Assembly: GCA_049975065.1 (NCBI GenBank)
Contig: JBNGDN010000004.1
Origin: Hydrogenovibrio sp049975065
GTDB taxonomy: Bacteria > Pseudomonadota > Gammaproteobacteria > Thiomicrospirales > Thiomicrospiraceae
DNA length: 55,811 nucleotides
Strand: one strand, 5' to 3'
A program made the position numbers and the translations under genes. The notes below the pieces were generated by a model. It made no database searches. It had not been told where the DNA came from and saw only the letters and a program-made list of their open reading frames with translations. This document shows positions 1 through 9,432 of the stretch, piece by piece (position 1 is the first letter of the stretch; every line of letters starts with the position of its first letter).

Positions 1-311
1 AAATTTTAACCGGTGAACTTTTTGGACAATTTACAGAAAAAAACTTGCTTAACCCCTCTTGAATTTTAGCCCGAATGTTTTAGAAATCGTAATAATTTTT
101 TTTATAATATTGTTTTAAAAGGAATTTTTATATATTTTCCGAATTTTTCGGTTTATCAAAAATATCTTATCTACGATTACAACCCGCTTTGAAACACACA
201 AAATATCATATCTGATGGTGTAAGTTGTAAGACGACTCTTGCATTCCAACCCGAAAGACAACTATGCTAACAGGCTTGAAATCTTCGAAACCCTGAAAGT
301 GAACGCTCAAA
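1..311. other. AT-rich non-coding left edge
   Basis: No convincing gene is visible in this stretch. It is strongly AT-rich around 80-160, with runs of T and A. Bases 66-90 resemble one arm of the inverted-repeat element at 33380-33548 (a shared GCCCGAAT core with matches on either side). Bases 161-178 resemble an internal stretch of that element, so this may be a decayed copy. The last 40 bases are the leader of yjbQ; no strong promoter boxes stand out. Confidence 0.4.
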
Positions 312-731
312 ATGAAAACCTATCAAACCAATCTGACATTTCGAAATCCCGAAAGAGGGACTTACAACATCACGCCAAGCTTGAATCAAACCCTTCAAAA
401 ATCGGGCATTAAGACCGGTCTATGCCATGTGTTCTGTCAACATACATCCGCCTCCTTGATTATCACCGAAAATGCCGATCCGACGGTGCGAGATGACATC
501 GAATTTTGGTTGCGGAAACATGTGGTTGACGGCGACCCGAATTATAAGCATCATTACGAGGGAAAAGACGATATGTCCGGTCATCTACGCACCTTGCTCA
601 CAGAAACCAGTCACACCATTCCAGTGACAAACGGTCGATTGAATTTGGGCACTTGGCAAGGACTGTATTTATACGAACACCGTATGGGGACATTTAATCG
701 TCATCTGGTGGTAACCGTTCAGGGAGAGTAA
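312..731 (+). CDS. yjbQ: YjbQ/UPF0047 family protein
   Basis: This is a 139-residue protein of the YjbQ (UPF0047) family, the usual length for the family. The family fingerprints are all present: QHTSAS at residues 43-48, DDMSGH at 86-91 and GTWQGLYLYEHR at 113-124. The histidines in these motifs are the conserved ones of the family's proposed active site. Family members form small cytosolic trimers; a weak thiamine-phosphate synthase activity has been reported for some, but the physiological role is not settled. The ATG at 312 matches the normal family start. The next gene begins two bases after the stop, so the two are probably cotranscribed. Confidence 0.9.
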   Translation: MKTYQTNLTFRNPERGTYNITPSLNQTLQKSGIKTGLCHVFCQHTSASLIITENADPTVRDDIEFWLRKHVVDGDPNYKHHYEGKDDMSGHLRTLLTETSHTIPVTNGRLNLGTWQGLYLYEHRMGTFNRHLVVTVQGE

Positions 732-733
732 AA

Positions 734-973
734 ATGGTGATTCAAGAGCCTGCGTTCAATACAGCGCATTATGTTTTGAAGGTGATCGGTAAACACGGTT
801 TGGTGTTTAAAACCACACACACCGATAAAGATTATTTGATCCAAGTGGCGGAACAATTATTGGAACAAAAAGATGGACATTTTACGGAATACGAAATTCA
901 TGCCAGCAACCATCCCAATATGGAAATGACCCAACCCGAGAACCTAATTCACTTTAACAAAAGAGATTTATAA
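734..973 (+). CDS. small conserved-type protein downstream of yjbQ, function unknown
   Basis: This 79-residue soluble protein starts two bases after yjbQ, which suggests translational coupling. I do not recognise the family. It has no signal peptide, membrane segment or cysteine. The sequence alternates hydrophobic and charged segments as in a small alpha/beta domain: a strand-like VLKVIGKHGLVFKT is followed by a helix DYLIQVAEQLLEQK and another strand EYEIHA. Such a composition is normal for a real folded protein, and codon use looks like that of its neighbour. Its role is presumably linked to YjbQ, but this is inference from position only. Confidence 0.65.
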   Translation: MVIQEPAFNTAHYVLKVIGKHGLVFKTTHTDKDYLIQVAEQLLEQKDGHFTEYEIHASNHPNMEMTQPENLIHFNKRDL

Positions 974-1018
974 ACGGCTTGAGTTCAGGTCTTCTGCCGG
1001 TCTTCGGTAAAAAGCTCG

Positions 1019-1267
1019 TTATTCAGCTTGCTGATACCCCATTTGCAACATACAGTCTTCATAGGACATTCGGCCGGATGTTTGACGGCGCAAATTCACT
1101 TGCGACACGCCATTTGAATCTTCCCAAGCGCCTAAGGCTTCGCTTTTGCAATAATTACGGTCGGACTGAAACTGTTGATGGCTTTGCTGAGGCTTTTTAA
1201 CATAGGTTTTGTTACCACAAGCGGCCATAATCGTTGCCGCCGCAACAACCAACACGATTCGCAACAT
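1019..1267 (-). CDS. small putative lipoprotein
   Basis: This 82-residue protein has a short hydrophobic leader followed by a lipobox-like IMAAC, with Cys17 as the lipidated residue. The mature part is polar and rich in Gln, with Cys40 and Cys72 that could form a disulfide in the periplasm. An AAGGA ribosome site lies just upstream of the ATG. It follows the Na+/phosphate transporter gene on the same strand with a 12-base gap, so it may share that transcript. The opposite-strand ORF over it has no comparable features and is treated as a shadow. Function is unknown. Confidence 0.7.
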   Translation of the reverse strand: MLRIVLVVAAATIMAACGNKTYVKKPQQSHQQFQSDRNYCKSEALGAWEDSNGVSQVNLRRQTSGRMSYEDCMLQMGYQQAE

Positions 1268-1279
1268 ACATTCATTTCC

Positions 1280-3079
1280 TTAGGTTTGGTTACTTGACAC
1301 CGAAGCCATTTGATAACGTGCAATCCGCTTGGACAAGGTGTGCATTCGTTTAAACGCGTCCACCAATTGCATTTCCAAACGGAAAATCATAATACGCTGT
1401 GCATCCGACTTCAAATAGCGCGCCTGATGTTCCAACGATTCCTGAATCAGATGATCGATGGTGGATTTGACCGACAACACCGTCATGGCTTTATCTTCAC
1501 TTTTTTCCGTTAAGGATAGCAATGCGTTATCCATACCTTTTCCGACCTCTTTGGCCAAATTGCCTAATAGATCCAGCATGGTCTGGCTGGGTTTGAATTT
1601 ATTCTCAAACGCTTTGTGTTTGGCTTGCACGATGCCGGAGTCGATGGTCTCAACCAAGGATTCCATGATGTTGACAATGGTGATCAGTTTCAAATGCCGA
1701 TTCTGCAACCCTTCATCCAAATCGGATTCACTGATTCTGCCGAGATACTGCAATATCTGATGCTGATAATTTTTTAAACGTTCAACGTATTTATCTTCAA
1801 AAGTGAGTTTTTCCAGCGTAATGGAATCCGCCTGAACAGCATGGTTAAAGAAACTGTTGAGTTTTTGACGAAATTGATCGATTTCCATTTCCACGGCATC
1901 CATCGCCATACTCGGTGCAGACAAGATGTCTTTGTCCAGAAATTTAGGTTTGATTTCCTGTTGATTGGTTTCATCCGCCACCACTGGGAAAAGTTTATAC
2001 ACCGCCCAGATAAACAGCGGCACCATCGGCAAAAACAACAATAACGCTGAGAGTTTGAAAATGGTGTTGGCATTGGCAATTTCACGCGGCGTGTTTTCGG
2101 CCAAGGTTTCCATGGTAATAATGTCCGGTGTCACCGACGGCGATACCCCAACCGACAACACCGCCAACACCGAAATAAACGGCAGCCAGATCAAGACCCC
2201 GAGCACATTAAACCCGACTTGAATCATCGCGGTACGGATGGCGTCTCGTGATTTTCCAATGGCGGCCAGCATGGCAGTCACGCAGGTGCCAATGTCCGCG
2301 CCCATTACCAGGGCTATGCCTGCAGGCAAGGTTAAAAACCCGTTGCTGGCCGTAACGATGACAATGCCGATGGTGGCCGAAGACGATTGCACCAACGCCG
2401 TAAACACCAACCCGACCAGAATGCCGTAGAGCGGATTTTGCATTTGCACCATTAAATTCAGAAAGGGTTCATAACTGCGCAGAGGATACATGGCATCACT
2501 CATGACATTCATGCCAAAAAAAATCAGACCCAAGCCCAGAATCAGTTCCCCTAAATGACGGGTACGGTTGAGTTTTGCGGCGAAATGAATGACAAAACCG
2601 ACCGCAATCATCAATAAGGCCAGGTTGGTGATTTTAAACGCCACGATTTGAGCGGTGATAGTGGTTCCCAGATTCGCCCCCATAATGACACTGGCGGCTT
2701 GAGTCACCGTCATTAAACCCGCAGAAACAAACCCTACGACCAGCACCGTGGTCACTGAAGAGGACTGAATCACCGCCGTCACCAAGGTACCGGAAATGGC
2801 GCCGGTGACGCGGTTCACCGTCAATTTCTCCAACAGCTGTTTCATCCGCTCACCGGCCACCGCCAGAAGCCCTTTAATCATTAAATCCAAACCGAACAAA
2901 AACAACGCCAAACCGCCGAGTAACGACATAATCATCCCCGGCCAATCCAATTTCACCTGATAATCGTCCGCCGCCAGCGCCCATCCAGCAACACTCATTA
3001 ACAAAGCCAGCAAAGCCAATGATTTGATGTGATGCATATTTAAGGAAGGTAGAAGTGAATTTGAATCGTATTTTTTCAT
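1280..3079 (-). CDS. Na+/phosphate cotransporter family protein (NptA/YjbB type)
   Basis: This 599-residue inner-membrane protein belongs to the Na+/Pi cotransporter (PF02690) family. It carries the family's inverted duplication: QSSS at residues 105-108 with GANLGTT at 134-140 in the first repeat, and QSSS at 231-234 with GADIGTC at 260-266 in the second. About ten hydrophobic segments occupy residues 20-370. The last 200 residues are helical and charged, resembling the PhoU-like domain seen in YjbB proteins. The family moves phosphate with sodium, often outward in bacteria. The start is uncertain: Met15 (base 3037) begins a leader that looks like a signal peptide and may be the real start. 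A sodium-coupled role would fit the adjacent Mrp sodium antiporter. Confidence 0.88.
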   Translation of the reverse strand: MKKYDSNSLLPSLNMHHIKSLALLALLMSVAGWALAADDYQVKLDWPGMIMSLLGGLALFLFGLDLMIKGLLAVAGERMKQLLEKLTVNRVTGAISGTLVTAVIQSSSVTTVLVVGFVSAGLMTVTQAASVIMGANLGTTITAQIVAFKITNLALLMIAVGFVIHFAAKLNRTRHLGELILGLGLIFFGMNVMSDAMYPLRSYEPFLNLMVQMQNPLYGILVGLVFTALVQSSSATIGIVIVTASNGFLTLPAGIALVMGADIGTCVTAMLAAIGKSRDAIRTAMIQVGFNVLGVLIWLPFISVLAVLSVGVSPSVTPDIITMETLAENTPREIANANTIFKLSALLLFLPMVPLFIWAVYKLFPVVADETNQQEIKPKFLDKDILSAPSMAMDAVEMEIDQFRQKLNSFFNHAVQADSITLEKLTFEDKYVERLKNYQHQILQYLGRISESDLDEGLQNRHLKLITIVNIMESLVETIDSGIVQAKHKAFENKFKPSQTMLDLLGNLAKEVGKGMDNALLSLTEKSEDKAMTVLSVKSTIDHLIQESLEHQARYLKSDAQRIMIFRLEMQLVDAFKRMHTLSKRIARYQMASVSSNQT

Positions 3080-3406
3080 ATTTTTTAACTGGGAAATTGT
3101 TATGTAATCGAAAAAGTGGCCAAAGTAGAAATACTGTAAAGATAACGCATAATCACTGGGTATGGCGAATTAATTCATTTTGTCGGTGCCCAATTTTAAA
3201 ACTTTTCAAAAAAATCGATGCCCGACCCTCGAAAAAGGCACGTCACTCACGGCAGCAGTGACCAACAAGCGGTATTTTCTTGGCTCGTTAAAGCGCCATA
3301 CCGTTTAGAAGATTACACCCGTATCAAACGATAAAACATTGACTCTAGGACGCTTTATGGTACCCTTTTGCCGTTATAAACTGCTTTTATAGTGAATTCG
3401 ATTATT
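3080..3406. other. divergent intergenic region between Na/Pi gene and mrp operon
   Basis: No gene is supported here. It must carry the divergent promoters of the Na+/phosphate transporter gene and the mrp operon. The portion near 3190-3330 has short G+C-rich segments but no ORF with family resemblance. A candidate mrp promoter at 3339-3366 is listed separately. Confidence 0.5.
3339..3366 (+). promoter_or_regulatory. candidate promoter of the mrp operon
   Basis: TTGACT at 3339-3344 is a five-of-six match to the -35 consensus. It is followed after 16 bases by TACCCT, a poor -10 match. It lies about 40 bases before the first mrp codon. The weak -10 keeps confidence low. Confidence 0.3.
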
Positions 3407-6241
3407 ATGAATCTCTTAGACTTTAATCTTCCGTTGGTGGTCTTAATCCCTTTCTTCGGAGCCATTTTCGCGGCTTGGGCTTCCAGATATAACCGCTTGG
3501 CATCCGCTTGGACGGCTGGAGGCATCACGCTTTTGTCTTTGGCTTTGCTGGCACCCAGCGTATCACTCCCCTTTCAGAATGAAACCTTAATTCAAAGCTG
3601 GCCCTGGATTCACAGTATCGGATTGTACTTTGCCTTTCGCCTTGACGGTTTGGCGCTGTTATTTGCCTTAATGATTCTGATCATCGGTTTATTGGTGATC
3701 TTTTATGCCCGTTATTATCTCGCGGTCAAAGATTGCATGGGGCGATTTTACTCCTATCTGCTGATGTTTATGGGCTCCATGCTGGGCATCGTTCTGTCGG
3801 AAAATCTGATTCAAATGGTGATTTTCTGGGAACTGACGTCGATTACCTCTTTCCTGCTCATCAGTTATTGGCAGCAACGCAAAGACGCACGCCAAGGCGC
3901 ACGTATGTCGCTGGCAATTACCGGAGCAGGCGGTCTGGCTTTACTGGGGGGGGTTTTGCTATTAGGACAGGTTGTTGGCAGTTATCAACTGTCGGATGTC
4001 CTACAAGCCGGTGATCTGGTGCGAAACAGCCCCTTGTATTTACCGATTTTAATACTGATTTTATTAGGGGTATTCACTAAATCGGCACAATTTCCGTTTC
4101 ATTTCTGGTTACCCCATGCCATGGCGGCACCGACACCGGTTTCCGCGTATTTGCATTCGGCCACTATGGTCAAGGCGGGTATTTTCTTATTAGCACGGTT
4201 TTTCCCCGTTCTATCCGGCACCCCAGAATGGTCTTGGATCGTCGGTACCGCAGGGCTGATTACCTTTTTATTGGGCGCCTATACGGCTCTATTTAAAAAC
4301 GACATTAAAAGCCTGTTGGCCTATTCGACCATCAGCCATTTAGGGTTAATTACGCTCCTGTTCGGTTTCGGCACACAACTGGCCGCGGTGGCGGCGATTT
4401 TCCATATTATCAACCACGCCACCTTTAAAGCCTCATTGTTTATGGTGGCGGGCATTATCGATCACGAAACCGGTACCCGCGATATGCGTAAGCTAAGCGG
4501 TTTGATCAAGTACATGCCGCATACCGCTGCTCTGGCGATTATCGCCTCAGCCGCCATGGCCGGTGTGCCTTTGTTAAACGGTTTCTTGAGTAAGGAAATG
4601 TTTTTTGAACAAGCGGTGGAAATGTCGAAGGTGGATTCCTTTACCTGGATGATTCCGGTCTTGGTGACTATTGGCGGAATTTTCTCGGTCGCTTACTCTC
4701 TGCGGTTCATTCACAGCACTTTCTTTGGCGGTGAACCCGTCGGTTTAACCCGCACCCCGCACGAACCGCCACGGTTTATGAAAATCCCCATCGATATTCT
4801 GGTGATTGTCTGTCTGGCCGTGGGTATTTTCCCTGCTCTGACGGTCGCGCCCATTCTGCAGGTGGCTGTCATCGGAACTTTACAGACAGCCGCCCCAACT
4901 TATAGCCTAGCCATTTGGCATGGATTTAATTTCCCGTTAATGATGAGTTTTATCGCCATGGCGCTGGGAATCGTAGTGTATGTCAGACGTCGTCATTTTT
5001 TCGATTTTTATCGCAAATACATCCACAATATCGATGCCAAACGTTACTTTAACCATGGTTTACAAGGTCTCTATCAAACGTCGGTATCCGTCACGCGTTA
5101 TTTCGACAAAGGGTCTTTGCAAAACGCATCTGCTTGGGTAATGGGTGCCGCAGTCGTCATCGGTGCTTATGGCATGATGCAGTACACAGGGCCTTTATTC
5201 GGTGACCGGATCTTGTTACCGGTCGATGGGTTTACCCCACTGGTGGCGTTTGGATTGGTAGTGGTCAGTATTTTATCCATGGCCTGGCAGCGTAAGCGCG
5301 TCATCACCATTATTGGGGTCATCGGTTTGGTGATTTCGCTTGGTTTTGTGAAATTTTCCGCACCGGATCTGGCCTTAACGCAACTGTCGGTTGAAGTGGT
5401 CACCATTGTATTGTTGCTGTTGGCGTTATACTTTTTACCCCAATATACGCCTAAACAATTTGGTCGAATCCGTCTATTCCGTGATTTAACCATTGCTCTG
5501 GCCGCTGGGGTGGGTGCCGCTTTGTTGACGCTGGCCGTTTTGACGCGCGATTACACCACCATTGCCGACTATTTCTTGGAAAACAGTGTCCCAGGCGGCG
5601 GCGGTACCAATGTGGTAAACGTCATCCTCGTGGACTTCCGTGGGTTTGATACCCTAGGCGAAATTGTGGTACTGGCCTTGGCAGGCCTGGGCATTTACGC
5701 CATGCTGCAAGGCTTAAAGCTGCCAGCACCCGAATGCGATACACGAGGTCGATTATGGAGCCGCGACGCCCATCCAATCATTATGCAAACGCTGACGCGC
5801 TTGTTACTGCCTTTAATGCTGATGGTGGCGGTATTTATTTTCCTACGAGGGCATAACCTGCCAGGTGGTGGATTCATTGCCGGACTGATTGCCTCCGTCG
5901 CTTTGATCGTCCAATATCTGGCCAACGGCATTGAATGGACTAGCGAACGCATCAAAGTCAATATGCACTGGGCCATTGGCTTTGGGCTGTTGATCGCCAT
6001 ATCCACCGGACTGGTCGCTATGGGATTAGGCTATCCTTTCCTAACATCGGCCTTCACCTATCTGGATTGGCCCATTGTAGGCAAATTTGAAGTTGCCAGT
6101 GCCATTGCCTTCGATCTGGGTGTATTCCTTGTCGTGGTCGGCGCAACGGTGATGAGTCTGGTGCAATTGGGCAAACTCAGTGATGCTTCACATCATCCCG
6201 ATGACCCTAATGCCAATCCGACCTGTCAGGAGGTGAAATAA
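3407..6241 (+). CDS. mrpA: Mrp Na+/H+ antiporter subunit A fused to subunit B
   Basis: This large polytopic subunit of the multisubunit Mrp cation/proton antiporter is about 944 residues long from the ATG at 3407; a GTG at 3392 would add five residues. The first two thirds are the NuoL/MrpA-type proton-conducting domain, with the conserved stretch KSAQFPFHFWLPHAMAAPTPVSAYLHSATMVKAGI-like region around residues 220-255 and a lysine-containing KSLLAYSTISHLG segment. The next part matches MbhD/DUF4040-like helices (FSAPDLALTQLSVE). The last 170 or so residues, from HPIIMQTLTRLLLP onward with GHNLPGGGFIAGL, are the MnhB domain. There is no separate mrpB, so this is the fused A/B form common in proteobacteria. 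A run of eight G at 3946-3953 is in frame. TAATG overlap couples it to mrpC. Confidence 0.95.
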   Translation: MNLLDFNLPLVVLIPFFGAIFAAWASRYNRLASAWTAGGITLLSLALLAPSVSLPFQNETLIQSWPWIHSIGLYFAFRLDGLALLFALMILIIGLLVIFYARYYLAVKDCMGRFYSYLLMFMGSMLGIVLSENLIQMVIFWELTSITSFLLISYWQQRKDARQGARMSLAITGAGGLALLGGVLLLGQVVGSYQLSDVLQAGDLVRNSPLYLPILILILLGVFTKSAQFPFHFWLPHAMAAPTPVSAYLHSATMVKAGIFLLARFFPVLSGTPEWSWIVGTAGLITFLLGAYTALFKNDIKSLLAYSTISHLGLITLLFGFGTQLAAVAAIFHIINHATFKASLFMVAGIIDHETGTRDMRKLSGLIKYMPHTAALAIIASAAMAGVPLLNGFLSKEMFFEQAVEMSKVDSFTWMIPVLVTIGGIFSVAYSLRFIHSTFFGGEPVGLTRTPHEPPRFMKIPIDILVIVCLAVGIFPALTVAPILQVAVIGTLQTAAPTYSLAIWHGFNFPLMMSFIAMALGIVVYVRRRHFFDFYRKYIHNIDAKRYFNHGLQGLYQTSVSVTRYFDKGSLQNASAWVMGAAVVIGAYGMMQYTGPLFGDRILLPVDGFTPLVAFGLVVVSILSMAWQRKRVITIIGVIGLVISLGFVKFSAPDLALTQLSVEVVTIVLLLLALYFLPQYTPKQFGRIRLFRDLTIALAAGVGAALLTLAVLTRDYTTIADYFLENSVPGGGGTNVVNVILVDFRGFDTLGEIVVLALAGLGIYAMLQGLKLPAPECDTRGRLWSRDAHPIIMQTLTRLLLPLMLMVAVFIFLRGHNLPGGGFIAGLIASVALIVQYLANGIEWTSERIKVNMHWAIGFGLLIAISTGLVAMGLGYPFLTSAFTYLDWPIVGKFEVASAIAFDLGVFLVVVGATVMSLVQLGKLSDASHHPDDPNANPTCQEVK

Positions 6242-6654
6242 TGGCCATTCTCATTGCCATCGTTATTGGCGTTCTCACCATGAGTGGTGTTTATCTGATA
6301 TTACGGGCACGAACCTTCCCAGTGGTTTTAGGCATTACCCTGATCTCTTATGCCGTGAATTTTTTCTTATTCTCGATGGGGCGTTTAACCATTGGTTTAC
6401 CGGCTGTGATCGATCCGAACCAAGCCGGTTACGCCGATCCCCTGCCTCAAGCGTTGGTCTTAACCGCCATTGTTATTTCATTTGGGATGACGGCCTTTTT
6501 GATTGTCCTAGCGTTGAAAGCACGGGCGGAATTAGGCAATGACCATGTGGATGGTTTGCACCTAGCCCCGGACGAAGAACCCTATCCGTCTCCTGAAACC
6601 CAATCCAATCATCCGCCCAGCGTTAAAGACCAACCAGCGGGGAAAATTGAATGA
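6241..6654 (+). CDS. mrpC: Mrp antiporter subunit C
   Basis: This 137-residue membrane protein is the NuoK-like MrpC subunit. It has three hydrophobic helices in the first 100 residues, including a QALVLTAIVISFG segment that is the conserved core of NuoK/MrpC proteins. A polar tail of about 35 residues follows. The start codon overlaps the mrpA stop by one base, and a good GGAGGTG ribosome site lies upstream at 6229-6235. The downstream gene overlaps it by four bases (ATGA). Together with MrpA and MrpD it forms the proton-translocating membrane core. Confidence 0.95.
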   Translation: MAILIAIVIGVLTMSGVYLILRARTFPVVLGITLISYAVNFFLFSMGRLTIGLPAVIDPNQAGYADPLPQALVLTAIVISFGMTAFLIVLALKARAELGNDHVDGLHLAPDEEPYPSPETQSNHPPSVKDQPAGKIE

Positions 6655-8168
6655 TGAATCTCACTTTTTACCCAGTTCTATTGCCGCTTATCGGCGGTGT
6701 TGTGTTGCTATTGGCGCATTTAGGTGGCTTGAAGCTGCAACGCATTTTAAGCTTTATCTTAGTGTCAGGCCTGGTGTTTATCAGTGTGCTGTTATTGCAA
6801 ACCGCTTTGGATTTTCCGCCACAAGTCTATGCGCTGGGTAACTGGGTGGCGCCTTACGGCATCGTTTTGGTGCTCGACAGTCTATCGGCGTTAATGGTGC
6901 TGATCACCTCGATTTTAGCCATGGGTGCCCTTTGGTACGCTATGAGCACCGGTGTGGATGCCAAAGGCTCACATTTCCATGTGTTTTTTCAATTGCAATT
7001 ATTCGGGTTAAACGGCGCGTTTCTCACCGGAGACGTCTTTAACCTCTTTGTGTTTTTTGAAGTGTTGTTATTGGCTTCCTACAGCTTAATGTTGCATGGC
7101 GGCGGTCGCCTGCGCACCAAAGCCGGATTACAGTATGTGGTCATTAACCTAATCGGTTCCACCCTATTCCTGTTTGCAGTGGGCGCACTTTACGGCATCC
7201 TCGGAACCTTAAACATCGCCGACATGGCGGTAAAAGTGGCGCAATTGCCCGAAAGCGAACAGGCCGTAGTCGCGTCCGCCGGATTGCTATTGCTGCTGGT
7301 TTTCGGTGTCAAAGCCGCCATCTTCCCGTTGTATCTCTGGTTGCCCCAAGCGTATGCCAATACTTCGGCACCCGTGGCCGCGCTGTTTGCCATTATGACC
7401 AAGGTTGGACTCTACGCCATTATTAGGGTGCACGGCACTGTTTTCGGTGAAACAGCCGGGGACTTGGCGTTTTATTACATTCCATGGGTGCTGGGCTTCG
7501 GTCTGATTACCTTGTTGCTGGCCGCCCTGGGCGTTATGGCCTCGCGTGGCTTACGTGAGCAGGTCGCTTATCTGGTGTTGGCTTCAGTCGCAACCTTACT
7601 CGTCGGCATCGGTTTGAATTCACAAGCGGCCTTTTCCGCCACTTTGTACTATTTGATTCATTCCACGCTTCTGGCAGGCGGTTTTTTCTTGTTGGCGGAT
7701 ATGATCGCACGCGGTCGCGGGGACTTTGACGACCGGTTCGAATCCGGTCCGGTCATGCACCGCATTGTATTGCTGGGCGGCACCTTTGTATTTGTCGGCC
7801 TTGCCATGACGGGTATGCCCCCCTTATCCGGCTTTTTCGGTAAAGTATTGATTTTGGTTTCTGCCATGAATTCCATCTGGTTTGCTTGGATTCTGGGGGT
7901 GGTATTGATTTCCGGTTTGGTGATGATTATCGCGGTCGCACGTTCCGGCTCATTATTGTTTTACAATACCCAACCGCATTTGCCACGCAGCAGCGCACCC
8001 TTTAATCGAAATGCCTTTATGGCGGTGTTGCTGTTATTGAGCGTCAGTCCCATTCTGGTGATTTTTGCCGATCCGATTACCGCAGTGACCGATGCGATTG
8101 CATTACAGATATATCAACCCATGCAATACATTGAAACTGTCCTCAATACCCCAGCCGTATCCGGTTAA
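6651..8168 (+). CDS. mrpD: Mrp antiporter subunit D
   Basis: This 505-residue polytopic protein is the NuoN/NuoM-like antiporter subunit. Typical elements are EVLLLASYSLM with the conserved glutamate in helix 5, the GVKAAIFPLYLWLPQAYANTSAPVAALFA-type signature around residues 223-250 with its key lysine, and MTKVGLYAI. The length is normal for MrpD. It starts in an ATGA overlap with mrpC, so the two are translationally coupled. In the complex it forms the second proton channel beside MrpA and drives sodium export. Confidence 0.95.
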   Translation: MMNLTFYPVLLPLIGGVVLLLAHLGGLKLQRILSFILVSGLVFISVLLLQTALDFPPQVYALGNWVAPYGIVLVLDSLSALMVLITSILAMGALWYAMSTGVDAKGSHFHVFFQLQLFGLNGAFLTGDVFNLFVFFEVLLLASYSLMLHGGGRLRTKAGLQYVVINLIGSTLFLFAVGALYGILGTLNIADMAVKVAQLPESEQAVVASAGLLLLLVFGVKAAIFPLYLWLPQAYANTSAPVAALFAIMTKVGLYAIIRVHGTVFGETAGDLAFYYIPWVLGFGLITLLLAALGVMASRGLREQVAYLVLASVATLLVGIGLNSQAAFSATLYYLIHSTLLAGGFFLLADMIARGRGDFDDRFESGPVMHRIVLLGGTFVFVGLAMTGMPPLSGFFGKVLILVSAMNSIWFAWILGVVLISGLVMIIAVARSGSLLFYNTQPHLPRSSAPFNRNAFMAVLLLLSVSPILVIFADPITAVTDAIALQIYQPMQYIETVLNTPAVSG

Positions 8169-8191
8169 AAACAGGTTAGAAAGGATTGATT

Positions 8192-8689
8192 ATGCGTTTT
8201 AGAAAACTGTTACCCCATCCGGTACTCAGCCTATTTTTATGGGTGATCTGGTTGTTATTAAACAATACCTTCAGCCCCGGTCATATGGTGATGGGGTTGA
8301 TTCTGGCGATTGCAATTCCGTTGCTGACGTCCGGTTTCTGGCCGGAAAAAGTGTGTTTAAGTAAGCCCCTCACGCAATTGCGTTTTCTCGGGGTGGTGTT
8401 ATGGGATATTCTGATAGCCAATATCGCGGTGGCCAAACTGATTTTAGGGCCTCAAAAAAAACTCAAACCCGGCTTTATTACCATTGATCTGGATATTCAA
8501 CATCCTTTAGGCATCAGTTTTTTGGCCAATACCATTTCATTGACGCCGGGAACGGTTTCCTGTGATCTATCGCAAGATCGCCGTCAATTACTGGTGCACG
8601 GTTTGCATATAGAAGACCCAGGCCTGGCGATTACTGAAATCAAACAACGTTACGAAAAGCCGCTGATGGAGATATTTGAATCATGTTAG
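8192..8689 (+). CDS. mrpE: Mrp antiporter subunit E
   Basis: This is the MrpE subunit, 165 residues from the ATG at 8192. That ATG is preferred over the TTG two codons upstream because AAGGA at 8181-8185 is correctly spaced from it. The N-terminus holds two hydrophobic helices (LSLFLWVIWLLL and a second near residues 30-50), followed by an amphipathic domain with LANTISLTPGT, the conserved MrpE signature. The protein supports assembly or stability of the complex. A perfect CCAGGCCTGG at 8618-8627 encodes Pro-Gly-Leu near the C-terminus. Its end overlaps mrpF by seven bases. Confidence 0.93.
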   Translation: MRFRKLLPHPVLSLFLWVIWLLLNNTFSPGHMVMGLILAIAIPLLTSGFWPEKVCLSKPLTQLRFLGVVLWDILIANIAVAKLILGPQKKLKPGFITIDLDIQHPLGISFLANTISLTPGTVSCDLSQDRRQLLVHGLHIEDPGLAITEIKQRYEKPLMEIFESC

Positions 8690-8952
8690 AAATGGTGTTG
8701 AAAATTGCATTCGTGCTGGTGAGCTTAGCGTTGATTCTCAGTTTTTATCGACTGGTGAGAGGGCCGAGCCTGCCGGATCGCATTCTGGCCTTGGATACCT
8801 TAAATATTAACGCCATTGCCATATTGATCCTATTCGGCATTTTTCACGACAGCCCGCTGTACTTTGAAGCCGCTTTATTAATCGCCGTAATGGGGTTTGT
8901 CGGCACGGTAGCGCTCAGCAAATACCTGCTGCGCGGCGATATTATGGAATAA
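8683..8952 (+). CDS. mrpF: Mrp antiporter subunit F
   Basis: This 89-residue membrane protein has three hydrophobic helices and the MrpF signature RLVRGPSLPDRILALDTL at about residues 23-40. The length is typical. It overlaps the end of mrpE and is followed after ten bases by mrpG, in the usual E-F-G order of mrp operons. Confidence 0.94.
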   Translation: MLEMVLKIAFVLVSLALILSFYRLVRGPSLPDRILALDTLNINAIAILILFGIFHDSPLYFEAALLIAVMGFVGTVALSKYLLRGDIME

Positions 8953-8962
8953 GGTGGACAGC

Positions 8963-9283
8963 ATGATACTGGAATATATTTTAGCGGGTTTGATTTTAAT
9001 CGGCGCTTTCTTCACCCTGGTCGGCTCCATCGGACTTTATAAACTGCCGGATTTTTACATGCGTCTGCACGGTCCCACCAAGGCGACCACCTTAGGCGTG
9101 GGGGCCATTTTATTGGCATCGGTTCTGTATTTTACCTTTAAAGACGGTACCCTCAGCCTACACGAACTGCTGATCACCCTGTTTTTATTCATCACCGCAC
9201 CGGTCAGTGCTCATTTAATGGCCAAGGCGGCGGTGCACATCAAAGTGAAACAGGTGAAACACACCCAAAACCGCATCGAATAA
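8963..9283 (+). CDS. mrpG: Mrp antiporter subunit G
   Basis: This is the last mrp gene, encoding 106 residues from the ATG at 8963. AAGGTGG at 8951-8957 lies five bases upstream of that ATG, which favours it over the GTG at 8954. Three membrane helices are present with the MrpG motif GLYKLPDFYMRLHGPTKATTLG at about residues 24-45. A charged tail ends the protein. The gene is convergent with mlaA; the 149-base gap shows no clear intrinsic terminator. Confidence 0.94.
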   Translation: MILEYILAGLILIGAFFTLVGSIGLYKLPDFYMRLHGPTKATTLGVGAILLASVLYFTFKDGTLSLHELLITLFLFITAPVSAHLMAKAAVHIKVKQVKHTQNRIE

Positions 9284-9432
9284 AAGCCTTCTCAGTCCGC
9301 TTTTGAAATGATTGAATACACAACCTAGGGTAACACTGCGAAATACCGCTCAATCCCTATTTAAAGCGCCATTTAAAGGCTTTCTATTCCCTTCCTTGAA
9401 TTCAAGCGTTTGTCGCTTGCTGCTGTACTCAA

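Noticed and set aside
979..1200. Plus-strand ORF over the small lipoprotein gene
   Set aside because: It lies opposite a protein with a clear lipobox and ribosome site, and its own product shows no family features.
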